Part shown: positions 33,676-44,400 of the stretch, piece after piece
How positions within the stretch are numbered: position 1 is the first letter of the stretch
Layout: every line of letters begins with the position of its first letter
Assembly (NCBI GenBank): GCA_002189105.1
Contig: NIOB01000001.1
Span: 930,001-994,000, forward strand
Direction of reading: 5' to 3'
Length of the DNA stretch: 64,000 nt
From: Saccharibacillus soli
GTDB taxonomy: Bacteria > Bacillota > Bacilli > Paenibacillales > Paenibacillaceae
The notes under the pieces: generated by a model
Told to the model about the DNA's origin: nothing
Databases searched by the model: none
Seen by the model: the letters and a program-made list of their open reading frames with translations, nothing else
Program-made: the position numbers and the translations under genes

Positions 33676-34158
33676 ATGTTTAAAAAAGTGAAGTTGGCTG
33701 CTCTACTGCTTCTTGCTCTGCCTGTCTGTCCATTACCTGGTCACGCAGCAGCTCCGCCCCAACTTGTTGCGAATTCAAACAGCTATCCGGCAAGCTCTTA
33801 TGTCATCAAGGAAGGTCGAGTCTATTGCAAGATCGAAACCCTCTCCAGCATGATGGGGGCTTTGAATAGTTGGGTGTTCAAGGAACGGCAATCCGCGAGT
33901 TTTATCACGCACTTCTCTGCAAAAGGCGACTCGGATGAATTCTATACCTGGTTCGCACATTCAGATAAGGTAGAAATCCGATCCGTGATCGACGGCAAAG
34001 AGAACGTGAAAAACCTGAGCATGGATCATCAAACCATCGTCTCACAAGACGGAGAACTCTTCATCCCGCTGCGTGACGCGGTACAGGCTCTGGGAAAAAC
34101 GATCACCTGGGATCGCAAGTCCAATAGGATCGTCGTCACCGGGAAAATCGCCTATTAG
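33676..34158 (+). CDS. secreted copper-amine-oxidase-N domain protein
   Basis: This 160-residue exported protein has a signal peptide (KKVKLAALLLLALPVCPLPG, cut near HAAA). It ends in the cell-surface domain named after the copper amine oxidase N-terminus: QDGELFIPLRDAVQALGKTI then TWDRKSNRIVVTG. That domain is not an oxidase; it is a small alpha/beta module common in Bacillota surface proteins. ACGGAGGT precedes the ATG. No partner is evident nearby. Confidence 0.85.
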   Translation: MFKKVKLAALLLLALPVCPLPGHAAAPPQLVANSNSYPASSYVIKEGRVYCKIETLSSMMGALNSWVFKERQSASFITHFSAKGDSDEFYTWFAHSDKVEIRSVIDGKENVKNLSMDHQTIVSQDGELFIPLRDAVQALGKTITWDRKSNRIVVTGKIAY

Positions 34159-34469
34159 ACAAAAAGACAGTGAAGTGCTTAACAGACGAGTGAAGCAGAC
34201 TTAGTGGAAATTGGGTTCAGAAGACCTTGGGGAGTGTGACCCTCAAGGTTTTTTGTCGTTCCCGTTTTTTTCTGTCATCTACGCCTCCCTACAAATTCTG
34301 AAACCTCCTCAAAAAACGTGAATCCCGCGCCATTCCTGGCTTCCCCACTATTTGATAACGGTGATTGCAAAAAACGTTACCCACTCGAAACCTGACCGTT
34401 GCCCAAATTCATGACTTCCATTTACAGTAAATGCACAAAGCAGTACCCAATCCACCCGGAGGTGACATT
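34159..34469 (+). promoter_or_regulatory. intergenic control region of ABC operon 2
   Basis: It contains a terminator at 34224-34254 (ACCTTG and CAAGGT, then TTTTTT) that ends the preceding gene. A weak possible promoter has TTGCCC at 34399-34404 and TACAGT at 34423-34428 with 18 bases between. No TTAGGGGATC site like those of operon 1 is seen, which agrees with a different regulator. Confidence 0.4.
34224..34254 (+). terminator. terminator after the amine-oxidase-N domain gene
   Basis: ACCTTGGGG and CCCTCAAGGT form an imperfect stem followed by TTTTTT. Confidence 0.7.
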
Positions 34470-35438
34470 ATGGGCAGCCTGGACATCAGGGCGCGTAAAA
34501 GCAGCGAGAAAGAAAGTCGAATGAGAGCAAGAAGCGCCCTTGGCAGACGTCGAAGATGGAATATGAACAAACCGCTGCTCGTCATGTTCCTGCCGATTGC
34601 CGTCTTTTTTATTCTATTCAAATACGTACCCATGTTCGGATTTGTGATCGCTTTCAAGGATTACAACTTCGCGGACGGCATATTTGGAAGTCCGTGGGTG
34701 GGCTTCGACAATTACAAATACCTGTTCCATAATCCCGATACGCTGGGCATCATTCGCAACACCTTGATGTTAAGCGCACTGACCGTATTTGTAGGTTTCC
34801 CGTTTCCGGTCATTCTGGCCATACTACTGAATGAAGTACGCCGATCCTGGTTCAAGCGCTGGGCGCAAACGCTGCTGTATCTTCCACATTTCCTCAACTG
34901 GGTCATCGTCGGCGGTCTCGTCTTGATGATGTTCTCGATTGAGACAGGCTTCGTGAATAATCTGCTGGAGCGCCTGACTGGCAGTGCGTATCCGTTCTTG
35001 TTCAAGGAAGGCTCATGGATTACGATCTTCGTTGCTTCGGGCATCTGGAAAGGAGCAGGCTGGTCGGCGATCATCTATCTGGCGGCGCTGACTTCCATTG
35101 ATCCGAGTCTCTACGAGGCGGCAGGCATGGATGGAGCGGGCAAGTGGAAGCAGATCATGCACATTACGCTTCCGGGACTGATGCCAACGGTGATCCTGAT
35201 GTTTATTCTAAATATCGGCAACGTGATGGATGTAGGCTTCGATCAGGTCTATGTGCTTCAGAATCCGGTCGTCATCAATGTGGCGGAGGTCATCAGCACA
35301 TGGAACTTCAAGGTTGGTCTGGGTTCCGGGCAGTTCAGCTATGCAACCGCAATGGGACTGTTTGAATCCTTGATTGGGCTGACGCTGGTACTGATTGTGA
35401 ACGGCATCGCCAGACGATCAGGGCGTGGGCTGTGGTAA
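34470..35438 (+). CDS. LplB-like sugar ABC transporter permease (operon 2)
   Basis: This 322-residue permease has a long basic N-terminus, six helices, and the EAA loop LYEAAGMDGAGKWKQIMHITLP. The ATG at 34470 follows GGAGGTGAC at a normal distance; the frame extends upstream without a site. It is the first gene of the second transporter operon (permease, permease, binding protein, heparinase-like). It is a different lineage from the operon 1 permease: the surrounding sequence differs throughout rather than being a recent duplicate. Confidence 0.92.
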   Translation: MGSLDIRARKSSEKESRMRARSALGRRRRWNMNKPLLVMFLPIAVFFILFKYVPMFGFVIAFKDYNFADGIFGSPWVGFDNYKYLFHNPDTLGIIRNTLMLSALTVFVGFPFPVILAILLNEVRRSWFKRWAQTLLYLPHFLNWVIVGGLVLMMFSIETGFVNNLLERLTGSAYPFLFKEGSWITIFVASGIWKGAGWSAIIYLAALTSIDPSLYEAAGMDGAGKWKQIMHITLPGLMPTVILMFILNIGNVMDVGFDQVYVLQNPVVINVAEVISTWNFKVGLGSGQFSYATAMGLFESLIGLTLVLIVNGIARRSGRGLW

Positions 35439-35520
35439 TGGCATCAGAGTCCGGACAAAAGAAATAGATTGGCTCAAAGCGAATATTTGGAGTTTTGACA
35501 ATCGAGAGGGGAGAACAACC

Positions 35521-36396
35521 ATGAAGCCGACCAACGGCGAGAAAGTGTTCTATGGAATCAATTACTTTATTCTGGCGCTGGCTGCCCTAAGCTGTCTGCT
35601 GCCGATCATCCATATTGTGGCCTTATCCCTCAGCGGCAACGAAGCGATTACGCTCGGCAGGGTCGGATTGTGGCCGGTGGACTTTACCTGGACGGCTTAC
35701 AGCAAGCTGATCGAGGATACGAATATCGGCGGTGCGTTTCAGAACAGTCTCATTATCACGCTGGTAGGAACGGCACTCAATATGGTGTTCACGATCCTTG
35801 CCGCTTATCCCCTATCCCGCAAGCATTTCTATGCGAGACGCTTTCTGACCCTGGCGATTGTGTTCACCATGCTGTTCACCGCCGGACTGATTCCCAACTA
35901 TCTGCTGGCGAAGTCGCTGGGGCTGGTCGGCAATTATGGGGCGCTGTGGCTGCCAGGTCTGGTAAGCGTATACAATCTGCTGGTACTCAAGTCTTTTTTT
36001 GAAAACATTCCGGAAGAATTGGAAGATGCCGCGAGAATCGATGGAAGCGGAGAATGGCGCATCATCCTTGAGATCGTACTGCCGCTGTCCGTCCCGGTCA
36101 TTGCGACCATTGCCCTGTTTTACGGTGTGGCCCACTGGAATTCCTTCTTCAACGTCCTGATCTACATCAATGATCCCGAGCGCTTCAATCTGTCGGTGCT
36201 CGTGCAAAATATGATTCAGAGCCAGTCGCTCATGTCGGAACTGGCCATGCTCGACCCGGACGCGTTCCGCAAGCTGACGCCCGAGTCCATTCGTTCCGCA
36301 GGCATCATCGTGATGATTCTTCCCATGCTGGTTGTGTATCCATTTTTACAAAAATATTTCGTCAAAGGCATGCTGATCGGTTCGGTCAAAGGTTAA
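35521..36396 (+). CDS. LplC-like carbohydrate ABC transporter permease (operon 2)
   Basis: This 291-residue permease starts at the ATG at 35521 behind AGAGGGGAG. An upstream in-frame extension to 35425 lacks a site. It has six helices, the EAA loop ELEDAARIDGSGEWRIILEI, and the family ending YFVKGMLIGSVKG. It pairs with the preceding permease. Confidence 0.92.
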   Translation: MKPTNGEKVFYGINYFILALAALSCLLPIIHIVALSLSGNEAITLGRVGLWPVDFTWTAYSKLIEDTNIGGAFQNSLIITLVGTALNMVFTILAAYPLSRKHFYARRFLTLAIVFTMLFTAGLIPNYLLAKSLGLVGNYGALWLPGLVSVYNLLVLKSFFENIPEELEDAARIDGSGEWRIILEIVLPLSVPVIATIALFYGVAHWNSFFNVLIYINDPERFNLSVLVQNMIQSQSLMSELAMLDPDAFRKLTPESIRSAGIIVMILPMLVVYPFLQKYFVKGMLIGSVKG

Positions 36397-36430
36397 GTCC
36401 ATTCACTTACGCCTAGAGAGGGGAAAAGGT

Positions 36431-38053
36431 ATGCGCACAAAACGTTGGAACAAAGCGATCATGGGTGGTTTTGCCACAGTAACGGCGCTGTCGATGGTAT
36501 TGAGCGGCTGTGGAGGCAAAGAGAAGACCGAGGGAGCAGCCGACGCAAACGGCAGTAAAAAAGAAACAATCTCCGTCTCCATCTACGATCGCGGACAGAT
36601 TCCCAAGGAAGAAGGCACGTATTCGGACAACCGCTGGACAAAATGGATCAATGAGAAGGGGCCGGTTAATGTCAACTTCGTACCCATTCCCCGCAATGAA
36701 TCGCAGCAGAAATACAGCATGTTATTCGCTTCCGGCGATGCGCCCGATTTGGTGCTGGAATATGATACCGACTTCCTGAACTCGCTCTGGTCGCAGAAGC
36801 AGCTGCTGCCGCTGGATGATCTGATTGCCCAGCACAGCACGGAATACAAGGCACTGCTGGAGAAAGTTCCGGCGCTCAAGACGCTGGGCACGAAGCCGGA
36901 TGGCAAGCTGTACGAAATTGGCATGGTTACCAAGCCGGAAGTGCTTGGCGCGATGGTCATCCGGCAGGATTGGCTCGACAAGCTGGGACTTCAGGTGCCC
37001 GAGACGATGGATGAGCTGTATTCGGTTGCGGATGCTTTTGCCAATCAAGACCCGGACGGCAACGGCGTCAAAGATACATTTGGCATCAACCTGAGCCAGT
37101 TTGCGACCTATTATATCGATGCCATGTTCCAGAATGAGATGTTCATTATCCAAGACGACCAGCTGATCCGCCAGTTCGACCGCATCAAGCCAGCCTATGA
37201 CTTCAAGAAGAAATTGTTTGAAAACGGCATCGTGGACAAGGATTTCCTCTCCGACAAAAACGGACAGAAAGCCGAACAGGACTTCGCCAGCGGTAAACTG
37301 GGCATCTATCTGGCGTATCGCGGAGTCATCAGCAAAAACTTCGACACGCTGAAAAATACCGATCCGAACGCGAAAGTGACCGCGATGGCATTTCCGGAAA
37401 GTCAATTTGGCCGCTTTGGTCCCGACTTCAATCCGGCGCTTCAGATGACCGGAGCAGTGAACGCCAATGCCAAAAATCCGGAAGCGGTCATGAAATATAT
37501 CGACTTCATGGTGACGCCTTCGACGGTGGAGACGCTGACCAACGGCATCGAAGGCGAGAACTATACCAAAGAGAGTGACGGCAGCATCAAACCGATCGAC
37601 GAAAAGAAAAACGAAACGCAGATGGGCTATCTGAACGACTACCGCATGTTTATGCCCAAGTATCTGCTCAAAGCCAACAGCGTGGACGGCCGGATGTTGA
37701 ATTCGACCGACCCGATCGACAAGGAATGGCTGGCGGTGTCGGCGGAAATGGACAAACTGTATCTTGATCCGGAACATCCACACCCTGGCTTCACGCACGC
37801 CAAGTTCCGTCCTTCGCTGGACAAAGCCATGACGACAACGTTCAACGATGGCTGGAACAATATGAACGACACGATGGCCAAAGCCATTGTCAGCGGGGAT
37901 GCGTACACGGTCGATCAGGGCGTGGAAGATGTCAAAAAGTCTTGGTACGCTTCCGGCGGACAGGAACTCGAAGATTGGTACAAGAAGTGGTATCAAGACA
38001 ACAAGGACTCATGGATCTTCATGAAGGATCTCTACACGATGAAGTTTGAATAA
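36431..38053 (+). CDS. LplA-like extracellular sugar-binding lipoprotein (operon 2)
   Basis: This 540-residue solute-binding lipoprotein has lipobox MVLSGC (Cys near residue 27) and GGKEKTEGA as the linker. The binding lobes include NPDGNGVKDTFGI-like calcium-loop sequence (DPDGNGVKDTFG), typical of this family. AGAGGGG precedes the ATG. The ligand is unknown. The heparinase-like gene downstream points to an acidic or uronic glycan, while the later GH38 gene would suggest mannosides. Confidence 0.92.
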   Translation: MRTKRWNKAIMGGFATVTALSMVLSGCGGKEKTEGAADANGSKKETISVSIYDRGQIPKEEGTYSDNRWTKWINEKGPVNVNFVPIPRNESQQKYSMLFASGDAPDLVLEYDTDFLNSLWSQKQLLPLDDLIAQHSTEYKALLEKVPALKTLGTKPDGKLYEIGMVTKPEVLGAMVIRQDWLDKLGLQVPETMDELYSVADAFANQDPDGNGVKDTFGINLSQFATYYIDAMFQNEMFIIQDDQLIRQFDRIKPAYDFKKKLFENGIVDKDFLSDKNGQKAEQDFASGKLGIYLAYRGVISKNFDTLKNTDPNAKVTAMAFPESQFGRFGPDFNPALQMTGAVNANAKNPEAVMKYIDFMVTPSTVETLTNGIEGENYTKESDGSIKPIDEKKNETQMGYLNDYRMFMPKYLLKANSVDGRMLNSTDPIDKEWLAVSAEMDKLYLDPEHPHPGFTHAKFRPSLDKAMTTTFNDGWNNMNDTMAKAIVSGDAYTVDQGVEDVKKSWYASGGQELEDWYKKWYQDNKDSWIFMKDLYTMKFE

Positions 38054-38139
38054 GTCGCTGGAAAAGTCAAACAAGTGAACAGATTCCATTACGGCTTCGG
38101 TTGCCTTTGTGCTCCGAAGCCGCTTGGCGGAGGTGCACC

Positions 38140-41040
38140 ATGCTGCTGTACAACGAAGAGACGCTGGCAAGGAATCTAAGATTGATAAAGTCGGTGCCCG
38201 CGATGCAGAGGGGCTGGCAGACTTTTGCAGCCGAGAGGCAGCGGCGGGACGAAGCCTGGTTGGAGGAAGCCCGCAAGCGGGTAGCGCTGCTGCGCGAACG
38301 CTGGAGACAGCACGGAGGCAGCAAGCGGTTTACGCTGGGCAATGAGGTGAGGGAGTTGGCCAAGGAAGCGCAGAATCTGGCTTATTACGCCCGTATGACC
38401 GGAAGCGTTCAGGCGGAGCGGCAGGTGCTGGGTCTGCTGAAGCTGCTGGGTGAAGAAGAACGCTGGGTGTATCAGAGCGGTGGAGGGCGGAATTCGGATC
38501 TGTGGACGGCGGACATCGGAGTCTATCTGTCGGTCGCTTATGATGCAGTGCGTTCAAGCTGCACGCCGCATGAGCGGAAGGCCATCGAAGAGATGCTGTA
38601 TACCAAGGCGTATGTGCCGCTGTACGAAGATTGGCTCCATCCGGTCAAAAAGATTCATGCCCTCGATAGCATGGGGCATAACTGGTGGGTAGTCTGCGTA
38701 TCGGCGGCCGGGATGCTGCTGCTGACGCTTGGCGAGCGCGTTGCCTATCCTCAAGAAGCGCTTCATGCCGTAACCGAAGGTCTTCGGGAATGGTTTGCTT
38801 ATCCGGGCAACGTGCTCCAGAACAAGCAGGCGAACTTCGGACCCGATGGCGATTATGTAGAAACGATGGGTTATCTGGATTATGCGCTGGGCAACTTCTT
38901 GGTGTTTGAGGCCGCCTATCGGCGTCATACTGGGGATTCCTCACTGGGTGAACTGCCGGTATTGGCGAAGATCCCGGATGTGTATCTGGAGACGATCTAT
39001 TGGAGAAAGGCGGACGGGGAGGCGGTCGGGACGGAGCTGTCGGAGGAGCCGCTTCAAGCGACTTCACGCAAAAACGAGGACGCGAGAATCGAATCGGAGG
39101 CTTGGAGTCGAGCGAAATCGGATGTGGGGATTCAGACGGGAAACGAGGCGAGAGAGAAGCTAACCGTTCCAAAGGCTGAACACGATCCGCCCGCGAGCCG
39201 CTCCAAAGCTGCGGGGGGCGTCGGCACTTTTCATTTCGGCGACGACGGTGATCGACGCAAGCATGCGTATGTCTGGCTGCGGCTGGCGGATCTGACGCGG
39301 CGCGGCGAACTGCTGGGGCTGTTCGCCGACATCAAAGGCGATCCGGCGGAAGCGGCGGAATTGGCTTTTTACCCGGAAGGCCTGGAAGAACTGCCGCCCG
39401 TATCGGACGAGACGGACGGCATCACCGTCTTGGAACATTCCGGCTACGGGTTCGTGCGCTGGCAGAGCGGTGGACAGCAGATCGTATTGGCGATCAAGAC
39501 CGGCGAGAGCTGGAACCATAACCATCTGGACGTTGGCACGTTCATGCTGACCGTTGGCGGAACCATGTATGCCGACGATTCCGGCCACTGCGCGTATTCC
39601 AAGCCGCTGTATAACGGCTATTACCGACAGTCCGCCGCGCATAACGTTGTGCTGCTCGACGGCCGGGGCCAGCCTCCCGCGCTGATCGAAGAAGGGACGA
39701 AGTTTCCCGGTTCAATCCCGGATTGGCTGGACACGCCGGATTATAAATACTTATTGGCGGACTGCACCGGTCCTTACTCCGGCCTGTACCGCCGTTTCTA
39801 TCGGCATTTTCTCTGTCTGGAAGGAGCGATGATCGTGATCGACGATTTGCAGTCGGAGCAGGGCGGCACGTTTGAATGGCTGCTGCACATGCCGGCAGGC
39901 TTTAAGATCCGCACCGGCATGGCGGAGCCGAGCTTGTCGATCCACGGAAGCAGCGGCGAGATGAAGGTGCTGCATCCTTATCCGCGGCGCAAAGAATATG
40001 CGAAGCGCGCCGGGTATTTGCACGCTCCGCCGCGCGAAACGGGGCGCGAGGACGAATTTCCTGAAGCGGACTACGCCGGCGTCCGCTCTGGGTCTGACGA
40101 CGGACGGATGAAGTTCGTCAGCGCGTTTGTGCTGCCGGTGCGCGGGGAGCGGAAGACGACGGTTCGGCGTCTGGAAGCCGGAGAAAGTGCGGCATACGGC
40201 GGCCGGGAGGCGGATGGGGATTCGGCGGCCGGGAAGCTGGCCGGCCGCGCAGCGGGAGACGGCGGAAACGATCACGCCGGAATGCTCTACGGCCTTAAAG
40301 CGGAAGCGCCGAGCGAGCAGACGACTTTGCGATCGGATACGCAGGGAGCGGGTTCTGAGGGTGTTTTTCCGCCCGGCGAAGCTTCGGGCGAAGACGTTCA
40401 GGCGCTGCGCCTGGAACGCCCGGACGGCGAGATCATCGACGTCTTCGTCAACTGCCGCGCCGACGGTCGCGTCATGCACGAAAACACACACGCCGTATTC
40501 GGCGAACTGGAAACGGACGCGTTTCTGTGCACGCTGTCCTACGGCCGAGACGGCCACCTTCGGCGTGCGACGCTGCATAACGGCAGCTATCTCAAGCTGA
40601 ACGGCCGCTGCCTGTTCAGCTCTCTGCTCAAATCCAGCGCCGCGATCAGCTATCGCGGCGGCGAACTCGAAGTCGGCGCGTCGCTGTCCGCCGACGCCTG
40701 GTGTTACTTTTCGGCGGAGCCTTCGCCGAATAAAACGGCGGAAGAAACGGACGGCTTCCCCGTTATCGCGCCGGAAAGCGAAGCGGGCGGGCGGCCTGCG
40801 AACGCCGCCGACCTGAAAGCCGCGCAAGCGGACGGCTCCGCCGCCCCGCCAGAACGCGAAGTATACGGGCGGCAGAGAAACGCCGCATCTCCGCCTGCAA
40901 GCGATTCGGCTGCGCAAGCTGCCCGGCGAGCCGACTTACGCTTCGATCCGCTTTCCGGCTTATGGAAGCGGAAAATACCGACTGGGCGCTCGAACTTCCG
41001 CCTGCCGCTGGATGCTTCGATCTCGCAGCCGACCGAATAA
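38140..41040 (+). CDS. heparinase II/III-like polysaccharide lyase family protein
   Basis: This 966-residue protein has an N-terminal (alpha/alpha) toroid (about 1-300). A heparinase II/III-like beta domain contains NHNHLDVGTFMLTVGGTMYA, YYRQSAAHNVVLLDG and FYRHFLCLEGAMIVIDDL. No signal peptide is seen, so it probably acts inside on imported oligosaccharide. The ATG at 38140 follows GGCGGAGGT. It carries a low-complexity polar insert at about 295-360 and a long Ala/Glu/Arg/Pro-rich tail (about 850-950) that the family does not need. It is last in operon 2 by spacing (86 bases after the binding protein). Its stop codon lies inside the first copy of an intergenic repeat. Confidence 0.85.
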   Translation: MLLYNEETLARNLRLIKSVPAMQRGWQTFAAERQRRDEAWLEEARKRVALLRERWRQHGGSKRFTLGNEVRELAKEAQNLAYYARMTGSVQAERQVLGLLKLLGEEERWVYQSGGGRNSDLWTADIGVYLSVAYDAVRSSCTPHERKAIEEMLYTKAYVPLYEDWLHPVKKIHALDSMGHNWWVVCVSAAGMLLLTLGERVAYPQEALHAVTEGLREWFAYPGNVLQNKQANFGPDGDYVETMGYLDYALGNFLVFEAAYRRHTGDSSLGELPVLAKIPDVYLETIYWRKADGEAVGTELSEEPLQATSRKNEDARIESEAWSRAKSDVGIQTGNEAREKLTVPKAEHDPPASRSKAAGGVGTFHFGDDGDRRKHAYVWLRLADLTRRGELLGLFADIKGDPAEAAELAFYPEGLEELPPVSDETDGITVLEHSGYGFVRWQSGGQQIVLAIKTGESWNHNHLDVGTFMLTVGGTMYADDSGHCAYSKPLYNGYYRQSAAHNVVLLDGRGQPPALIEEGTKFPGSIPDWLDTPDYKYLLADCTGPYSGLYRRFYRHFLCLEGAMIVIDDLQSEQGGTFEWLLHMPAGFKIRTGMAEPSLSIHGSSGEMKVLHPYPRRKEYAKRAGYLHAPPRETGREDEFPEADYAGVRSGSDDGRMKFVSAFVLPVRGERKTTVRRLEAGESAAYGGREADGDSAAGKLAGRAAGDGGNDHAGMLYGLKAEAPSEQTTLRSDTQGAGSEGVFPPGEASGEDVQALRLERPDGEIIDVFVNCRADGRVMHENTHAVFGELETDAFLCTLSYGRDGHLRRATLHNGSYLKLNGRCLFSSLLKSSAAISYRGGELEVGASLSADAWCYFSAEPSPNKTAEETDGFPVIAPESEAGGRPANAADLKAAQADGSAAPPEREVYGRQRNAASPPASDSAAQAARRADLRFDPLSGLWKRKIPTGRSNFRLPLDASISQPTE

Positions 41041-41220
41041 GTCCGAAAATCCCCCTAAATCATCCATTTTATAGAGAAAGAAACCGGATAAGTCCGTATT
41101 TCCGCTTAAATATTTCATTTAAATGGCTTAATCGTGAAAATGGAAGAAATAAGCGGATTTTTGGACTTATTCCTGCTTTAGTGTTCATTTTCGGGAAAAT
41201 AAGCGGAAAATTGGACTTAT
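41037..41220. repeat. four copies of an ATAAGTCC...CCGCTTA intergenic repeat in nested inverted order
   Basis: Copies on the plus strand begin at 41037 (degenerate, overlapping the lyase stop codon) and at 41088-41108 (ATAAGTCCGTATTTCCGCTTA-type). Inverted copies lie at 41148-41171 and 41199-41220 (AAGCGGA...TTGGACTTAT). Copy 2 pairs with copy 3 and copy 1 with copy 4, so a nested two-stem fold is possible. There is no T run. Confidence 0.8.
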
Positions 41221-41427
41221 CTGCACAATCGTAACGACAGCTAGCGTTAACGTTAGCTATCGGTATTGTTCTCGCTGTCGATGAGCAATTTCCTCAGCGA
41301 ACGATCATCGGGTTTACGCCTTTCCCGACAAACTGGATGTCTCAACACCCTAAGGCGCTGCCCGGCTGCCAAGAAGCATATCTCTGACTCTGAGGCTCCG
41401 CCCACTACTCAAAGGAGGTTCACGCCC

Positions 41428-44400
41428 ATGTTCATGACCGAAGAGAAATTACAAGCGCGATTGGAAGAACTGGAACGGCTCCGGCATCGGCCGCTGCTGA
41501 CATTTGAGCATCTCGATATGCTGCCCGATCCCGAAGGGGCGAATGCGGCGCTGCCGCCGGCGGACGAGTCGCCGGAATGGAGCAGCGTTCCGCTCGGCGA
41601 ACGCTGGATCGGACGCGATCGCTATTTGTGGCTCCGTCTGGAAGCTGAACTGCCAGAGGCTGCACCGGGTAATCGGCTGGTTGGGGTATTTGATTTTGGC
41701 CGGACGAGTCATGGGAGCAATCAGGGGTTTGAATCGCTGCTGTTTGTCAATGGCAGTCCGCGGCAGGGCGTGGATTCCAATCACCGCGAAGTATTGCTGG
41801 ACGATCTGGGCGGAAGCCGGGTTCGACTGCATTTTCGTCTGTGGTCGGGTCTGGAAGGCGGCGGCCCTCCCACTCCGCAGGAGCATACGTTATCCCGAGC
41901 CGAGATTACCCAACTGCATCTCGCGGCGGACGATCTGTATTATACCGGACGGGCGATGCTGGAGACCGCCATCCTGCTTGGGGACAAACGGCCGGAGCAT
42001 CCCGATTTGCTTCAGGCCCTCAATCACTCGCTCAATCAACTGAATTGGTCGAAGCCAGGCTCGGATGCTTTTTACGAGTCGGCTGCGGTCGCCAGAGAAG
42101 AACTTGTCCGGCGTCTGGACACACTGCGTCAAGCCTATCCACAGTCCATGAATCCTGTTACCGTTCGCTGTGTGGGGCACACCCACATCGATGTGGCCTG
42201 GTTATGGCGACTCCGGCACACACGCGAGAAGGCCGCCCGTTCGTTCTCCACCGTACTGGAGCTGATGAACAGTTATCCCGATTATGTCTTTCTTCAGACT
42301 CAGCCGCAGCTCTACGCCTACATCAAGCAGGATTATCCGCAGCTGTATGAACAGATTCGGGAACGTGTCGCGGAAGGGCGCTGGGAAGCCGGGGGCGCGA
42401 TGTGGCTGGAGGCGGACTGCAATCTGACGTCTGGGGAATCGCTGGTACGGCAGATTCTTCAGGGCACGCGCTTTTTCCGCGAAGAGTTCGGAGTGGAGAA
42501 TCGCTATCTCTGGCTGCCGGACGTATTTGGCTACAGCTGGGCACTGCCGCAGATTTTGCGAAAGTCGGGCATCACGTCCTTCATGACGACGAAGATCAGC
42601 TGGAGCCAATACAATCGGATGCCGCATGATACCTTCGTCTGGCGGGGGATTGACGGTTCGGAAGTGCTGACACATTTTATTACTACCCCGGAGATTGAAT
42701 TTCCGCAGGAAACGTACTATACGTATAACGGCTATGTTGTTCCGGCGACGGTGCAGGGAATCTGGGAGCAGTATCAGGATCGGCAGATGAACCGTGAACT
42801 GCTGCTCTGCTACGGCTATGGAGACGGAGGAGGCGGCGTCAACCGCGACATGCTGGAGATGCGGCGCAGGCTGGAACATATGCCGGGGCTGCCTCGAACC
42901 GTCACGGGACGTGCGGATGAATTTTTCAGCCAATTGGAACAGACCGCTGCGGAAACGGACGGATATGTACACACCTGGGATGGCGAGCTGTATCTGGAGA
43001 ATCACCGGGGAACCTACACAAGCCAGGCCTGGATCAAAAAAGCGAACCGAAAGTTCGAGCTGGCGCTGCGTCGCTCCGAAATGCTGAATGTGGCGGCCTC
43101 GCTGGTGGGAACTCATGATGCACACGCAGGTCAGCGCATACTGAATGAAGCCTGGCGTGTAGTGCTGCGCAATCAGTTCCATGATATCATTCCCGGCTCA
43201 TCGATTGCGGAGGTATACGCCGATGCACGTGAAGAATATGCGGAAGCGTACAGCCTGATTGAACAGGTGAATCGGGCTTTGCTATCTTCACTTGCACGCA
43301 GGAACGCGGCTTCGACCCTTTTCCATACGGATTCTTATACAGATTCTCATGCAGAGACGCACCCAAAAGTTCGTCTGTCTGCCGGGGAAAAACGGGAGTA
43401 TACCGTGTTCAACGATTCATCATGGACATCGGCAGGGCTGCTTGTGATTTCAGATATGGATAGGGATTATGGCAGCGTAATGGGGATGTCGGAGCCGCTT
43501 CAGAGTCCGGACGGAGACGGGATCAACGTTTCGGGAGAAGGTGTGATCCACGGAATCTGGGTTGCGGCAGATGGCCGCGAGTTGAGCGCCCAGCGGACGG
43601 ACAGCGGCTGGTTGGTTGAACCGGGACAGCTTGACGCGCTTGGATTTTCCCAGGTAACCTTTGTCTCTGCCGATAACGAAGGTTCTCACGCGGAGCCGCA
43701 GTCGAATCCCGTGCATACTCATCAGACGCGGACAAATCAGACGCAGACTGAACCGATGCAGGCCAGTCCGATGCAGACAAGCGCGGTCCAGACGAACCCG
43801 ATGTTCACCTGGGAAGAAGGCAGACTGGTGACGCCTTTTTATGAGATTGAATGGAATGAATCCGGACATCTACGGCGTCTGTATGATCGGGAACATCGCC
43901 GGGAAGTGCTGGCTCCGGGTGAGTGTGGCAATGTGCTTCAGGTATTTGAGGACAAACCGCTGCAATTCGACGCCTGGAATATCGATCTTTTTCATCGGGA
44001 ACATATGCGCCTCGTCGATGACTTTCTGGGAATGAAGCTGATTGAGCAGGGACCTCTCCGCGCTTCCTTGCAGCTGCAGTGGCGCTTCGGTGACTCGCGG
44101 ATTACCCAGGTGATGCAGGTATATGCCAGAAACCGCCGGATCGATTTCTGTACCAAAGTGGACTGGAAAGAGCGCAGGCAGCTGCTGAAGGTTGCTTTTG
44201 CCGTCGATATTCGTGCTACAGAAGCCTCCTATGATATCCAGTTTGGAAGTGTGAAGCGTCCCACGCATTGGAATACCAGCTGGGATTATGCACGTTTTGA
44301 GACAGTGGGACATCAATGGGCCGATCTGTCGGAGCGAGGATATGGGGTCAGTCTGTTAAATGATTGCAAATACGGATACGACATTAAAGATCACACGCTG

